Source: Acholoe squamosa (taxonomy: Eukaryota; Annelida; Polychaeta; Phyllodocida; Polynoidae). Taken from it: a DNA stretch of 64,000 bases. The stretch lies in assembly GCA_949317995.1 (NCBI GenBank), contig OX439051.1, positions 45,883,250 to 45,947,249 on the forward strand, in the 5' to 3' direction. Below, one piece after another: positions 36,734-46,639 of the stretch. Every line of letters starts with the position of its first letter. Position 1 is the first letter of the stretch. A program made the translations under genes and the position numbers. The notes beneath the pieces are model-generated. The model was not told the DNA's origin. It made no database searches and worked only from the letters and a program-made list of their open reading frames with translations.

Positions 36734-36747
36734 TGGTGGAGAAACCG
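36734..36747 (+). other. TRIM primer-binding site, complementary to the LTR-encoded tRNA
   Basis: TGGTGGAGAAACCG begins one base after the LTR. A tRNA ending CGGTTTCTCC plus discriminator A plus added CCA pairs with all 14 bases. The tRNA at 36636-36707 (and 37413-37484) ends exactly so. Confidence 0.75.
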
Positions 36748-36962
36748 AGTTGGTCCTGACCCGTGTGAGGGGGGACTACGAGAACTCGGTACCTGGGCTG
36801 GTATGACACAAATGCGATTCGATCTGCTAAGTACTGGGGGACTTGGAAACAGGTGGCACCCTCAGAGATTCCTGGGAACAGGAGTTGACTACGCTGAAGG
36901 TGACTCAGTACTAGTCCTGGGTGTCTGGTTCAGAGCCCTAGGTTGAATCTGATAGGGAGGAG

Positions 36963-37110
36963 TGTAGGGGCCAGCTCTGGCTGTAAGTCCATGGCGGTAG
37001 GCCATCTGCCCCGTTCCGGGTGTACCAGCCTAGTCACCTGGCACCTGGTGGTAGCTGCCCCTATGTGTGTCATACCAATCCAGGTGTAGGTGCCTGGAAC
37101 GGTATAATAC
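36963..37110 (+). repeat. Third, partial LTR copy in the TRIM interior
   Basis: It starts TGTAGGGGCCAGCTCTGGCTG like the LTRs and matches them for roughly the first 60 bases and again around GTAGGTG, then diverges where the tRNA would begin. A purine run (GGGAGGAG) precedes it, as with a true 3' LTR. The DNA after it resembles the DNA after the left LTR, so LTR start plus interior appear to have been duplicated and then diverged. Confidence 0.6.
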
Positions 37111-37257
37111 AGATACGCTTCGACCCTGGCAGTACTGTGTACTGGTAGGTCAACTGGGAAGTCAGGAGTGCCTCACACTGCTTGATAAAGCCCAATCGAT
37201 CTGGTTGGGAGGAATGCTTGGTGCTGGTTGGCCATGGTTGAAGCTGGTTGGGAGGAG

Positions 37258-37509
37258 TGTAGGGGCCAGCTCTGGCTGTAAGTCCATGGCGGTAGGCCAT
37301 CTGCCCCGTTCCGGTTGCACCAGCCCTCAGGGGCTGGTCAGCTGGTATAAGCTGCCCCCCTTGTGTATTATACCGATCCAGATGTAGGTGGAAGGTAGAG
37401 AACGTCAGGTCTGGGGAAGTAGCTCAGAGGTAGAGCTTCCGCTTCGAAGTTGGAGGGTCCCGGGTTCGAGTCCCGGTTTCTCCAAAGACGTTTTCTGCCG
37501 ACCTCTACA
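37258..37509 (+). repeat. 3' LTR of the TRIM
   Basis: Identical by eye to 36481-36732; preceded by the purine run GGGAGGAG. Confidence 0.9.
37413..37484 (+). tRNA. tRNA-like gene inside the TRIM 3' LTR
   Basis: Same 72-nt sequence as 36636-36707, with the same A box, B box and TTTT terminator (37491-37494). Confidence 0.75.
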
Positions 37510-38515
37510 ACAGCACAGTTGGATAAGAATGATTTCATGAGTGTCATAGATTTAAAATCTGCGTATCGTTTAATTAATGTTTATGGTCCCCATGTAGGGC
37601 ATCAAGAGTTCAGATGGAACTTTGGTGATGGTGAAAAATTTTACGAAAGTAACCGATTGACTTTCGGTTTAAAATGTGCTCCATATATATTTAATATTAT
37701 CTCTGATTTTATTACGGCAGTGGCAAAATTCTATGGTGTAGATATAGTAGTTAATTATTTAGATGATTTTATCATCATTGCTGCTACTGAGGATGAATGC
37801 TTGAGTGAAAGAGATTTATTGATAGAGTGTATGGAATATATGGGCTTTGTTGTGTCAAAGGAGAAAGTAACTGAACCAAGCCAAAGGTGTGTTTTTCTTG
37901 GTATTACTATTGACTCCACGAAAATGGAATTGTCTTTACCTCAGAAGAAATTAGATAAAGTGGCTAATGCATTGAATGAATGTATGGGTAAGAAGTTTGT
38001 ATCTAAAAAATCCCTTCAGAATTTTTTATCTCTGTGCCAAGACTAAAAACAGAGGGGTCACTGAATGGAGAGACCCAAAAAGATTTGATTTCTGTGGAGT
38101 ATTTGATTGTCATAATATTATATTAAACGACAATGAGAAAACAACTATGTACTCAGACTCATGTATTCAAGGCTTTGGTGCTTGGTTCGGTGAAGATTAC
38201 CTTTACGGTACATGGTTTTTCATGGAAATATATGCCACTTATATTAAATCAGAGGACAATGTATTAGTTGATCAATTGTCTAGGCTAAATTATAAAGGTG
38301 TTCCTAAAAAGTGTAGGAAAACACTGTATGAGACTAACATAATTATGTTGTTATAATTGCAGATCTGAGAAGGCTGAGAGAGAGGAGGAGAAAATTATTA
38401 CATAGGGGTGTTGCAGAGTCAACTCGTAGAACTCGTAGACAACAGTTTAGAAGGTATTAAAAATTTTGCAAAAAAAATAGTTTCACTCCATTTCCTTGTT
38501 CTCCTCCTCAGGCTG

Positions 38516-38964
38516 AATGAAAGAATTTTTGGATTGGTCAATAATGTATCCTACTAGGCCATGTTATAGCAGCTGGATTCTTCTGTTTTACTATTGCTTA
38601 GTATCATTATTTTATTTATTTTTGTAAAATGAGGTGTATGTTTTCACTAATAAATGTTTAACATCCTGCCTTTCAGGCCTAGCAATCAAACTACATGTAA
38701 CTATTGGTGATGGTGAAAAAGGGGGGGGGAGAAAAAAAATTTAGGGTTTCTAAATGAGTGCTCTCTATTTCAATAATTAAAGAGAAATAGGAAGAGAGCA
38801 TCTTTTACATGAAGAAACTATGCCCATAGTGTCTGGTATGTTTAGTTTGTTTGTTTCGAAGATGGTAAGAAAAAGGAAAATATATACATGTGGGGTTGGG
38901 GTGGGTTCTGTACTCTGAATACAGATGCCGAAGATAATATTTCTTTTGAGGGAAAAAAAGGTCT
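38516..38964. other. Unassigned spacer between the DIRS-like and B1 remnants
   Basis: No coding frame is recognised. It contains a G9 run (near 38722) and AT-rich DNA. It probably holds the truncated end of the DIRS-like element and the 3' non-coding DNA of B1, but the junction is not visible. Confidence 0.5.
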
Positions 38965-40572
38965 CTATTTCTTTTTGGAGGGATTTTTCTTTGCCTTCTT
39001 GGTTGGTGAGGGGGCAAAGGTTATTGTTCCCTTTTTTGTTGGTCTACCTCTTTTTCTTTTGGTGACTGGTGATTTTAGGTCTCCAGTGAGGGTGATGTCT
39101 AGGTCTGGGTCATAGAGTGAGCTTATGGGGCCAGACTGCAGCCTTTTGATCACAGCCTTGGCGCTCACTCTAGTGATTGGCTTTCTCAGCCTAGATACGT
39201 GTACTGATTTTTTCAGTACCTTACCATCCTGTAGCCTTTTAAATACCGCTGTGACCGGCGAGGTCATTCTCATGATGATGTATGGTCCACTGAAGGTGGG
39301 TTGCAGCTTTTTGGTGGTCTTTTTTACAAGTAGGTTTGGTATGTGTAGGTACACAAGCTGACCGGTGTTGTATGTGTTTTGAGAAGCTTTGGCGTCGTGT
39401 CTAGCTTTCATCTTCTTATGGTACTTTATCATACTTTCAGTGGCCTTTAACTGGATCTCATCCCTCAGGCTGAGTAGGAAAGCTGTTAAACTTTCCTTAT
39501 CTGTTAATTCATTGGTTGATGTCACCAATGATAGGGCTGATTGTGTGGGAAGGTGTGTTTGCTTGCCAAATACTAGAAGGTTTGGTGAGTATCCTAGCAT
39601 GCTGCACACAGTATTATTGATACTGAATGCCACTGCTTGTAGGAAGGTTGACCAGTGTTTCTGTGATTTGGAGACGAAAGCTCGTAGAGAGGACTCTATG
39701 GTTTGATGTTGGCGCTCACAGAGGCCTTGAGATCTACTCCAGTGTGCCGATCCTGTAACATGTTTTATGCCGAACTTTTCACAAAAGGCTGTGAAATATT
39801 TTGAGACATACTGTTGGGCGTTGTCTGTATTCAGGACTGAAGGGGTACCATGGATACAGATTACCCTTTGGAAGAATCCTAGTGCCACTTCAGCGCTATT
39901 GTTTTCTTTTGTTGACCATACAGTTATGTGTCTAGTGGCATGATCTGTGACCACGTGGATATATAGAGAGCCATCTACAGCAGGTGTAAAAGGGCCTATT
40001 GTGTCCATGGTCAGGTGAGTGTATGCTGTTAGCACAGGATACCTCAATGACTTTGTCCAGAATTATGAATTAGTCATGATTGAGCAGTATCTGTTTGCCG
40101 AGGCTTGAGTCATCTGGTAAATCACCCTTTGCGATGTATTGCAGCATAGAGAGGGCAAAGATGTCCTCATGCTGTGCCTGTATCAATGAATCCCTAGATG
40201 GTGTTAGGGAGTGATGCTTGCATAGCTGGGAGATGGCTCTCTCAGCCATGGGAAGTACTTTGTGGGATAGCTTGGCCCTCCTGGCGTTTGCTACCTTCAC
40301 TGATACTTTGGGTGACCTAGATTTGGGTGGTCGACCCCTAGGTTTTGGTTTGGTGGCCGTGACCTTTTGGGGGCGTGTCTGTTTACTTCTTTGTGGTTTG
40401 CTGGGTGCAGGGGGTGTGTCAAGCTTGCCTTTCTGAGCCTTTGAGCATGTCAGTACACACATTTCTTGGCAATGATACCCCTTGGTTTTTTGCTGGTGCT
40501 ACCCCAAATTTGTCCTCCTTTGAGTATGGACCTTGGCGGTCCCATAAGGATGGGGTTTTTTGGAATTGGGTC
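38965..40572 (-). pseudogene. B1 integrase and preceding linker (fossil)
   Basis: The integrase catalytic core is clear: HLTMDTIGPFTP (first Asp), TPSVLNTDNAQQY (second Asp) and SQGLCERQHQTIE (Glu). The C-terminal domain follows (GQLVYLHIPN ... FSGPYIIMRM), then a basic tail with the AT-hook-like KRGRPTKK. The linker before integrase has KPRGRPPK, a second AT-hook core. AT-hooks bind the minor groove of AT-rich DNA; a tethering role is an inference. Confidence 0.75.
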
Positions 40573-40983
40573 TGTAGGGGCACGGTTTAGTAGTAGTGTT
40601 TATGGCTTAGGGTTGACTAAGTTCCGAGCGGAGCGGCCTTTCGGGTTGAGAGCCTGGTACGCCTGGCGGGCGGTGGCAGCACCACCCTCCAGGCTGCGTG
40701 GGTTGAACACGAGAGGTCGCCACCCAACCCCTGTGGCTATATAATAGCCGGGTCGGAACCTAGGACGGGGAAAATCCTACCGGATTCCATAGGAATAACA
40801 TCAGAACTTTACTGACTACGAAACCTTACCTGGTAGCTGTAAATCAGAGCTATCCGAATAGCCTCTTAACCATACGGAATCTATTTAGCTCCCTGTAACT
40901 TAGGATACTGAATAAAGACTTGTTGCCTTTTAGAACCGGATATCTTTGTATTCGTGATCCTTTCCGAACGGTCATACATTACA
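40573..40983 (+). repeat. Solo LTR of the E3 family, inserted in B1
   Basis: The 411-bp sequence has TGTAGGGG...CATTACA ends, matches 21526-21938 in inverted orientation and has GGTC on both sides (40569-40572 and 40984-40987). It is a typical product of LTR-LTR recombination. Confidence 0.85.
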
Positions 40984-41490
40984 GGTCGTTGGATCTGAAG
41001 GCCTTTGTCATTGTGATATCTCAGAATTTGACTGACTTAGGTGGAAGTTTGATTTTTCCTTGGGTTCTAATAGGAATTGGGTCATCAGAGCTTGGTGGGT
41101 ATTTCCTTCTGGAAAGGAAGTCCGCCACTATGTTGGCTCTGCCCTGCAGGTATCTGACTTCAAAATCATATGACATGACGGTATCAACCCACCTGGCCAG
41201 TCTCCCATTTGTGATGTTTTCTTTTTTGTTGAATAAGGAGACTAGGGCAGTGTGGTCTGAGTACACTTTGAAGTGTGTTCCATCCACATAATGGTGGAAC
41301 GTTTTTACTGCAAAAACTATACCTAGTAGTTCTTTGTCAGTTATCCCATATCTGGATTCTTGGGGCGTCAAACCTCTCCCTGCAAATTCTATGGGTCTAT
41401 AGAAACCATAATCATCAACCTGTGTGATCACGGCCCCCAGACTGTAGTTGCTTGAGTCCGTGAAGATGATGAAAGGTCTGGTATTGTCAT
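40984..41490 (-). pseudogene. B1 RNase H (fossil)
   Basis: Contains RPFIIFTDSSNYS (active-site Asp), SRYGITDKELLGIVFAVK, KVYSDHTALVSLF and VADFLSRRKYP. Ty3/Gypsy RNase H of the same type as in B2 (51900-52290). Confidence 0.7.
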
Positions 41491-42835
41491 ACTAGTAATT
41501 ATGCATGATCAAGTTGTCATATGAGAAATATCATAAGACTAGTGGTATATAGTGTAATTACCTCAAGGCTCTTATAAATAGTGTTATTTCCAGTTGTCAC
41601 TGGTTTATTCAGCTTTAGGCAACATGTCAGAAATATCAATCATACAGTAGTTAGTATGTAGGTAATTTGTACATACAGTAAATATACAGTAATTTATAAA
41701 GTATAATGTTCTGTTCCACTCCACCTGTGAGGTAATAATAATACAATGTCCAGCATAGTTCTAGGTGGGTTCCCACACCTAGCTCCTGACCTGCTGCTTA
41801 GAGGAATAATGTAATAATGAATAACTTTACCCTCTGGTGGAAGTCTTGAGGAAGATACCCCCTGGCCACTAATGATAGAAACCAATGCCTGTCTAGCATA
41901 GTTTCACCAAAGTGCAGTGGTATAGCAGGTAGCAGGAGATGACTGGAGATGTTACCTCTAGAGCGGTTCTTGGTGTTCTGTCTTCTTGGAGGTGCAGACA
42001 GGCTATTTGTAGCAAATCTTGGAAAAGCACCTCCAGACTGACTGGGGCCAGTAGCATCTGCCTAACTCTGCAATTGTTTGAGGGGAGGCTTTCATGTGTC
42101 ACTGGGTCCACAAAGGACCCCCATGGGCGCCGCTGTGTCCCCTTTTGTCTTGGTCGGTTCTGTGACTTCAGACCCTCATATCTCGGTCGTTTACGCCGCT
42201 ATAACCGCCATTTTGCGCATGCGCGGAGTTGAATATGCCAAGTTTAAACTGCCCACTGGATAGGCGCGTAACTCGCGCCGGTTTGTCTGTAGTGCACTCA
42301 GAGCTCAATTCAGTCTCCATGGCGTAACTTCCTTAATAATGGGAGTTCCGCCTTGATCTTGGGCTCATTTTGACCGTCTAATTATGGGCTTTCCATAGAT
42401 GCTTTGATATTTGACCTAGCTTGCTCAGGAGCGACGCTAGAGCGACCGGAAGGTTATGGCGTCGTGCTTATGTAACCCATTGTTCAGTTATTAGAGTGCT
42501 CAGACACTCATGACGGCGTCAGCGGTGCTCAGGCACCCGTGACGGCCGGTTGCATTCACTTACAACTTATTAGTTTGTGCACTGATCCATGAGGTCGCAC
42601 ACTGAGACCCTCATTTTTATTATATTGTGCAGTGAACCATTAGGTCGGACCCTTTGATGTCATAAACTCTGTCTAACTGACTTGGTTTGGTGTGCAGTGG
42701 GGCATGAACGCTCTTATACAAAGTTTGAGCGCTCTTATAGCTCTTAGAAACCAACCTATGTATTAATTTCATAGATATTCTTTGATTAATACAAAATATG
42801 TTAGAATTTATGGAATAATAAAATGGTATATCATA
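41491..42835. mobile_element. Unclassified 1.3-kb insertion between B1 RT and RNase H
   Basis: Comparison with B2 shows that RT and RNase H should be contiguous here. The insert is non-coding, AT-rich at its ends and GC-richer in the middle (42080-42560). It begins ACTAGTAATTATG, and its other end reads ACTATGATATACC inward, so both ends share ACTA. It may be a solo LTR or a MITE of unknown family. The target duplication is not clear. Confidence 0.4.
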
Positions 42836-44104
42836 GTATAGTCTGGGAATTTGAGCACAGCCTCAGTACAGATAGCAGATTTGATTTTTTCAAAGGCTCT
42901 CTGACACTCAGTGGTCCATTTGAAGGTGCCCTTAGTTGCCTCATAAAGTGGCTTCATGATGTGGGCAAAACTTCTAATAAACCTTTTGTAGAACTGTGCC
43001 ATTCCGTTGAAGCATCTCAGGTCGTGGATGTTTCTGGGTGGGGGGAAGGTTTTGACTGGGCCGATCTTGTCTTGTGATGGTGATAGGCCATGTCGGTCTA
43101 CATTGAAACCTAGGAATTCCATTTTGGTAGTACCAAATTCGCATTTTTCTGATTTCAGTTTTATGTTTCCCTTGATAAAAAGTTTCAAGACTTCATCTAG
43201 ATCTTGCAGGTGCCTTTCCCATGATGGGCTGTAAATGGCTACATTGTCCACATATGCTTCAGCGTTTCTGTATTTGCATTTCATGAGCAACTGTTCCATT
43301 ACATTCATGAAGGATAGGCCAGAAGTTTTGAGTCCCATTGGAGGAACTTTAGCCATGTATCTCGTGCCGTTGGCTGAGAAGGTTCTCAGTGGCCTCGATT
43401 CTTTCACCAAGGGAATCTGGTGGTAGGCACTGTAGACGTCTAACTTTGAGAAAAATTTTGCGCCTGTTCTGCCTATTTGCTGCATTAGGTCGTCTGCTCT
43501 GGGGAAAGAGTATGAGAAGGACTTTAGGTTTTCATTGACCCATCTATAGTCCACTACAATTCTCCACCCAGATGCTACTGATCTGTCTCCTTGTGGCTTA
43601 GGTACCAAGAAGGCTGGTGAGTTCCATTCACAAGGCTTGGTGCATTCCTCAATGATGCCCTGTTCATGGTGCTTCTTTAAGAGCTCTCTCTGAAAGATTT
43701 CTTTATGAGGGGGACATTCTATAGGATGATCTGTTGCATGGTTTGAAGTCTGGGATCAATTCCAGTTTAACTTCATTTTCTACATTTAGACCTATAGCAC
43801 TTTTTTTTTAGTGAATTTTATTAAGGGTAACTCAGTATAGTATGTTTAAAAAAACATACAACCGAGACACTGGACTACGGTCATGCCGGTCCGCCGTTCA
43901 GGACGAAAGCTTGCCTGTTTGATTCAACAACATTTTTGATTTGTTGTTTTTGGGCTTTGCTGAGTTTTTCACAGATCGTGTATTTCAAAGGTTCATCACC
44001 TTTTGGGAGTTGGTCCATAGGATCCTTCCCACAATTTATAGGGAATAAATCTTTTTCTGAGGTGACGCTGTTGAGTGAGTGTTTGTTGTTGAGTGAACCA
44101 ATGG
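42836..44104 (-). pseudogene. B1 reverse transcriptase (fossil)
   Basis: The RT has RIVVDYRWVNENLKSFSYSFP, FFSKLDVYSAYHQIPL, PMGLKTSGLSF and a YVDN catalytic box where B2 has YVDD. The thumb and connection follow (FLGFNVDRHGLSPSQDKIGPV, GMAQFYKRFIRSF). The N-terminal part is interrupted by a 100-bp poly(A)-tailed insert. Several breaks. Confidence 0.75.
43801..43901 (-). mobile_element. Short poly(A)-tailed insert (LINE or SINE 3' end)
   Basis: T9 at 43801-43809 on the plus strand reads as a poly(A) tail on the minus strand, with AATAAA just upstream and about 90 bases of non-Gypsy sequence before it. It sits where B2 RT is continuous. It is too short to assign a family. Confidence 0.45.
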
Positions 44105-44682
44105 TGTCAAGCGATGAATTTAATAAAATAAACTAGCAACTCGCCAATAAATTACAATATCTTTATTGTTAAGCAGATGATAACGCTCCATCACTGACAA
44201 AGAAGGATGTATGGTTTTTGCGAAACATATTGATAGTTCATATTGATCTAAAAGTAAATGACAATTGACAAGCTCGATACACTGAGTTCCATGTTGGCCT
44301 TACCTCTCAAGATATACAGAATCCATCATGAGTGTCTAATCAACTAATGCATTGGTCCCTCAGTTCTACACGGAGTGGTCGTGTGTAGACTGGCTCCAGG
44401 CTAACCAACTGTATCTCCTACTCTAGCCCTGCGCACTCTGACTCTGGGTGCCCTGTGCTCATTGTTTATATTACTCTTATCCGGTGAACGGATATTCCCT
44501 AGGTTTCTATTTCATATCACTATCCGATCCCTTAGGATAACAGGCTGGAGGGCTCGTCATGATGGGGAGAGTATCCTATTATTTAGGATACCATAGTGTA
44601 GAGTACACTCTTATGGTGAGTGTAGGTTTTAAATAGGCGATTAATAATTGGTTATTAATTTAGTGCAATTTATAGTCTAACA
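44105..44682 (-). repeat. 3' LTR of B2
   Basis: 578 bp; in sense it begins TGTTAGACTATAAATTGC and ends GCTTGACA. An AATAAA-type signal is present. The polypurine tract AAGGGGGGGGCTA adjoins it at 44683-44695. Confidence 0.85.
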
Positions 44683-45320
44683 TAGCCCCCCCCTTAAGGT
44701 ACCGACTCTGTGCGGTAATTAATAAGTTAATTGGGAATGATTTAGGAACTCAATGAAAAACATTACAACTCAATGCAGGGGTAAAACGACAACAATACCA
44801 CAGGCTATAGTGCACTATAACCGGCACCATATTCAAAATGGTTTTTCTTTGATAATGGGGTAAAACCAATAAATGATAGCCCTTATTTAGTAAAGCACGC
44901 CATGTCTGGTTCCTGAGGGGTTGAGCATGCATGAGTAAATAGACCCCATTCGGTATTGTGTGCCAGACAGTATTCCTGTAACCCTAATACAGCGGATTAC
45001 AGTATGGACCACTGGTGGTCGGTGCGGTAAGGTCAAGAGGCATCAAATGGCATACACAGTCATTATAGGCCATTGATAATCATTGGTCAAGAAGGGCCAA
45101 TGATTGGTGCGGGCATACGCAATAGTCAATGATAATACAATCGGTCAGACCCCGCAGACTAGTTCAAGTCCATTCCAGAGTAGTTTAACATTACACATCT
45201 AACCGTCAACAGTTCCAGAAACCAATTTGACACACTTTCTACTGTGTCACAATGGAGAGTAGTTGGAATAAGACTGGCGGCATTATTCACGGCATAATAC
45301 GGAGTGAGAAGGATTGAAGT
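44683..45320 (-). other. B2 3' non-coding region next to the LTR
   Basis: After the polypurine tract I see no gene and no clear repeat in this stretch. Confidence 0.6.
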
Positions 45321-45778
45321 ATGAGTGAAGGTCGAGACGGTTATCCCAAGGATCTAGTGTACATAATTATAATCGGTATTACCTTATGGGTAGTAGTTAA
45401 GATATCTAAAAGGCTATGGAAATGCAGTGGTACCTCAAGGACAATGAGGTTGCCCTTCATTGGATTAAGTATTACGAAGGGATGGGGTGTGTTGGTGATA
45501 CCATTGGAACCGGTTAGATCTGGCTTAAAATCTATAATGGCACCAACGTGGATGTATGTGTTGGGTTAATTACTGGGATCGTTAGGATAAAACTTCAGGA
45601 TACAGTACGTGTGAGGGCAGGCAATGGTTCTCAGTGCACCAAGATGGAATACTATAGATACCTATGCTTGGTTGAAAGATGCAAGGTGTATCGGGGTGTT
45701 AACTGTACCGATAAGTACTTCCTAATTCTAATGGATAACAAAGATAACATATGGAACCCTCCTTATACGAGGGGGTAG
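45321..45778 (+). pseudogene. Antisense open frames in the B2 3' region (membrane segment and cysteines)
   Basis: Two adjacent plus-strand open frames run against the direction of B2. The first has a hydrophobic membrane-like segment near its start (LVYIIIIGITLWVVVKI). The second is Cys-rich (CTKMEYYRYLCLVERCK). Nothing in the region reads as coding on the sense strand. It could be an antisense gene of the element, a piece of another element, or chance. I do not recognise the protein; as it stands it looks broken. Confidence 0.35.
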
Positions 45779-46004
45779 ATGTCCTTAAACAGGCCTTAAC
45801 ACCTCTTAGATCTCAGCCACTGGTACAGTTGACAGGGTGAAGTGGGGGTAGATGTCCTTAAACAGGCCTTAACACCTCTTAGATCTCAGCCACTGGTGCA
45901 GGTGACAGGGTGAAGGGGTGGGGGAAGATGTCCTTAAACAGGCCTTAACACCTCTTAGATCTCGGCCACTGCTCGTACACTGGGGTGGGGGTAGATGTCC
46001 TTAG
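45771..46004. repeat. Minisatellite, about 3.2 units of 67-76 bp
   Basis: Units start at 45771, 45844, 45920 and 45987, each with GTAGATGTCCTTA or a near copy. They are nearly identical except at their 3' ends, where CAGGTGACAGGGTGAAG-type sequence varies. Confidence 0.9.
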
Positions 46005-46155
46005 ATATATTTATACTAAAGTTTACATATACATGTATACCCATAATTGAATATATAAAGATTTTGAAATGTTTTTCTTTATGTTCCTTTTGTAGGGCCT
46101 ACAGACAAAATTAAGACATCATTTTCACAGTGAAATAACATTTGTATTTCTGTTA

Positions 46156-46440
46156 GCTGGGGCCTGTTTTTCCCTATCTTACGGACAGATAAGGACGTCC
46201 GTATGTCACATATGGACCCCCATATGTTGGAAAATCAAATACGGCTAGGGGGGGTACCAGGTCGTATCCTAAAAGTGACATACGGATGTCCGTATGTAAC
46301 ATACGGACATCCGTAAGTGATATACGGACGTCCATATGTGACATATGGAGGTCCGTATGTGTCCGTATGTAGTGTCCATATCTGATATTATTTTGTATCA
46401 TTTTAATACATTTTAACATAAGGAAAAACAGGGCCCTGGA
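46156..46440. mobile_element. 285-bp MITE with TIRs and internal palindromic array
   Basis: The terminal inverted repeats are about 26 bp (left GCTGGGGCCTGTTTTTCC, right TCCAGGGCCCTGTTTTTCC inward) with TA at both edges (46154-46155 and 46441-46442). The interior (46181-46382) is built of palindromic units around CATACGGACGTCCGTATG. No coding capacity. The TA duplication suggests the Tc1/mariner superfamily. Confidence 0.7.
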
Positions 46441-46489
46441 TATACATGTAAAGCTAACTGAAGAATCATTAAACCTCCAAAGTGCTGAA

Positions 46490-46570
46490 CTTGCTTACAA
46501 CGAAATTTGGTTATAACGAATTTTTTGAGCCTGTAACAACTAGTTCCTTGTAACCAAGTTTTACTGTATA
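46490..46570 (-). mobile_element. Fragment like a pogo/Tigger transposon end
   Basis: On the minus strand it reads CAGTAAAACTTGGTTACAAG and then TTCGTTATAACCAAATTTCG, the pattern seen at the ends of pogo/Tigger-type elements. Only one end is present. Confidence 0.4.
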
Positions 46571-46639
46571 ACCAGAATTATTGTCAGTAATAACGCTTAG
46601 TGTTTAAATGAATTTACTGCCGAATTCCATGCAGTGATG

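Larger units (their letters stand above)
36481..37509 (+). mobile_element. TRIM-like LTR element carrying a tRNA unit in each LTR
   Basis: This 1,029-bp non-coding element has two 252-bp terminal repeats, 36481-36732 and 37258-37509, identical by eye, with TGTAGGGG...CTCTACA ends. ACAG duplicates on both sides (36477-36480 and 37510-37513). A primer site (36734-36747) follows the left LTR after one base, and a purine run GGGAGGAG (37250-37257) precedes the right LTR. No protein is encoded. A third, partial LTR copy lies in the middle (from 36963). These are the marks of a terminal-repeat retrotransposon in miniature (TRIM), mobilised in trans. Each LTR contains a complete tRNA-like gene whose 3' end matches the primer site. 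The LTR identity implies a recent insertion. Confidence 0.85.
36134..38515 (+). pseudogene. DIRS-like element: reverse transcriptase, RNase H and start of a tyrosine recombinase (fossil)
   Basis: This is the plus strand, interrupted by the TRIM at 36481-37509. Left of the TRIM the RT N-terminus is visible (GGVEKSNGKLRPITDCSMP). Right of it are RT palm motifs (DLKSAYRLINV, LTFGLKCAPYIFN, the YLDDF catalytic box) and a DIRS-type RNase H (MYSDSCIQGFGAWFGE ... VLVDQLSRL). The last part reads RGVAESTRRTRRQQFRRY, which resembles the N-terminal domain of DIRS tyrosine recombinases. DIRS elements integrate with a tyrosine recombinase rather than a DDE integrase. The copy is incomplete and broken in several places; no inverted or split terminal repeats are visible. 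Confidence 0.7.
38965..44104 (-). mobile_element. Ty3/Gypsy element B1, a second lineage (partial, old)
   Basis: Minus-strand pol sequence: RT (44104-42836), RNase H (41490-41000), an AT-hook linker and integrase (40047-38965). No LTR of its own is in view on the left. On the right it is cut by the B2 LTR at 44105, and its protease and gag would lie beyond the window. It carries a solo LTR, an unclassified 1.3-kb insert and a short poly(A)-tailed insert. It is a relative of B2 and has several breaks. Confidence 0.75.

Noticed and set aside
36636-36747. tRNA sequence captured by reverse transcriptase reading into its primer
   Set aside because: Copying the primer tRNA into the element would leave the tRNA antisense to the element and next to the primer site. 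Here it is sense, inside the LTR, and separate from the primer site.
36481-37509. TRIM read on the minus strand
   Set aside because: In that direction no primer site follows the LTR and no purine run precedes the other one. The plus orientation shows both.
45771-46004. CRISPR-like array
   Set aside because: Contiguous tandem units without spacers in a eukaryotic retroelement context.
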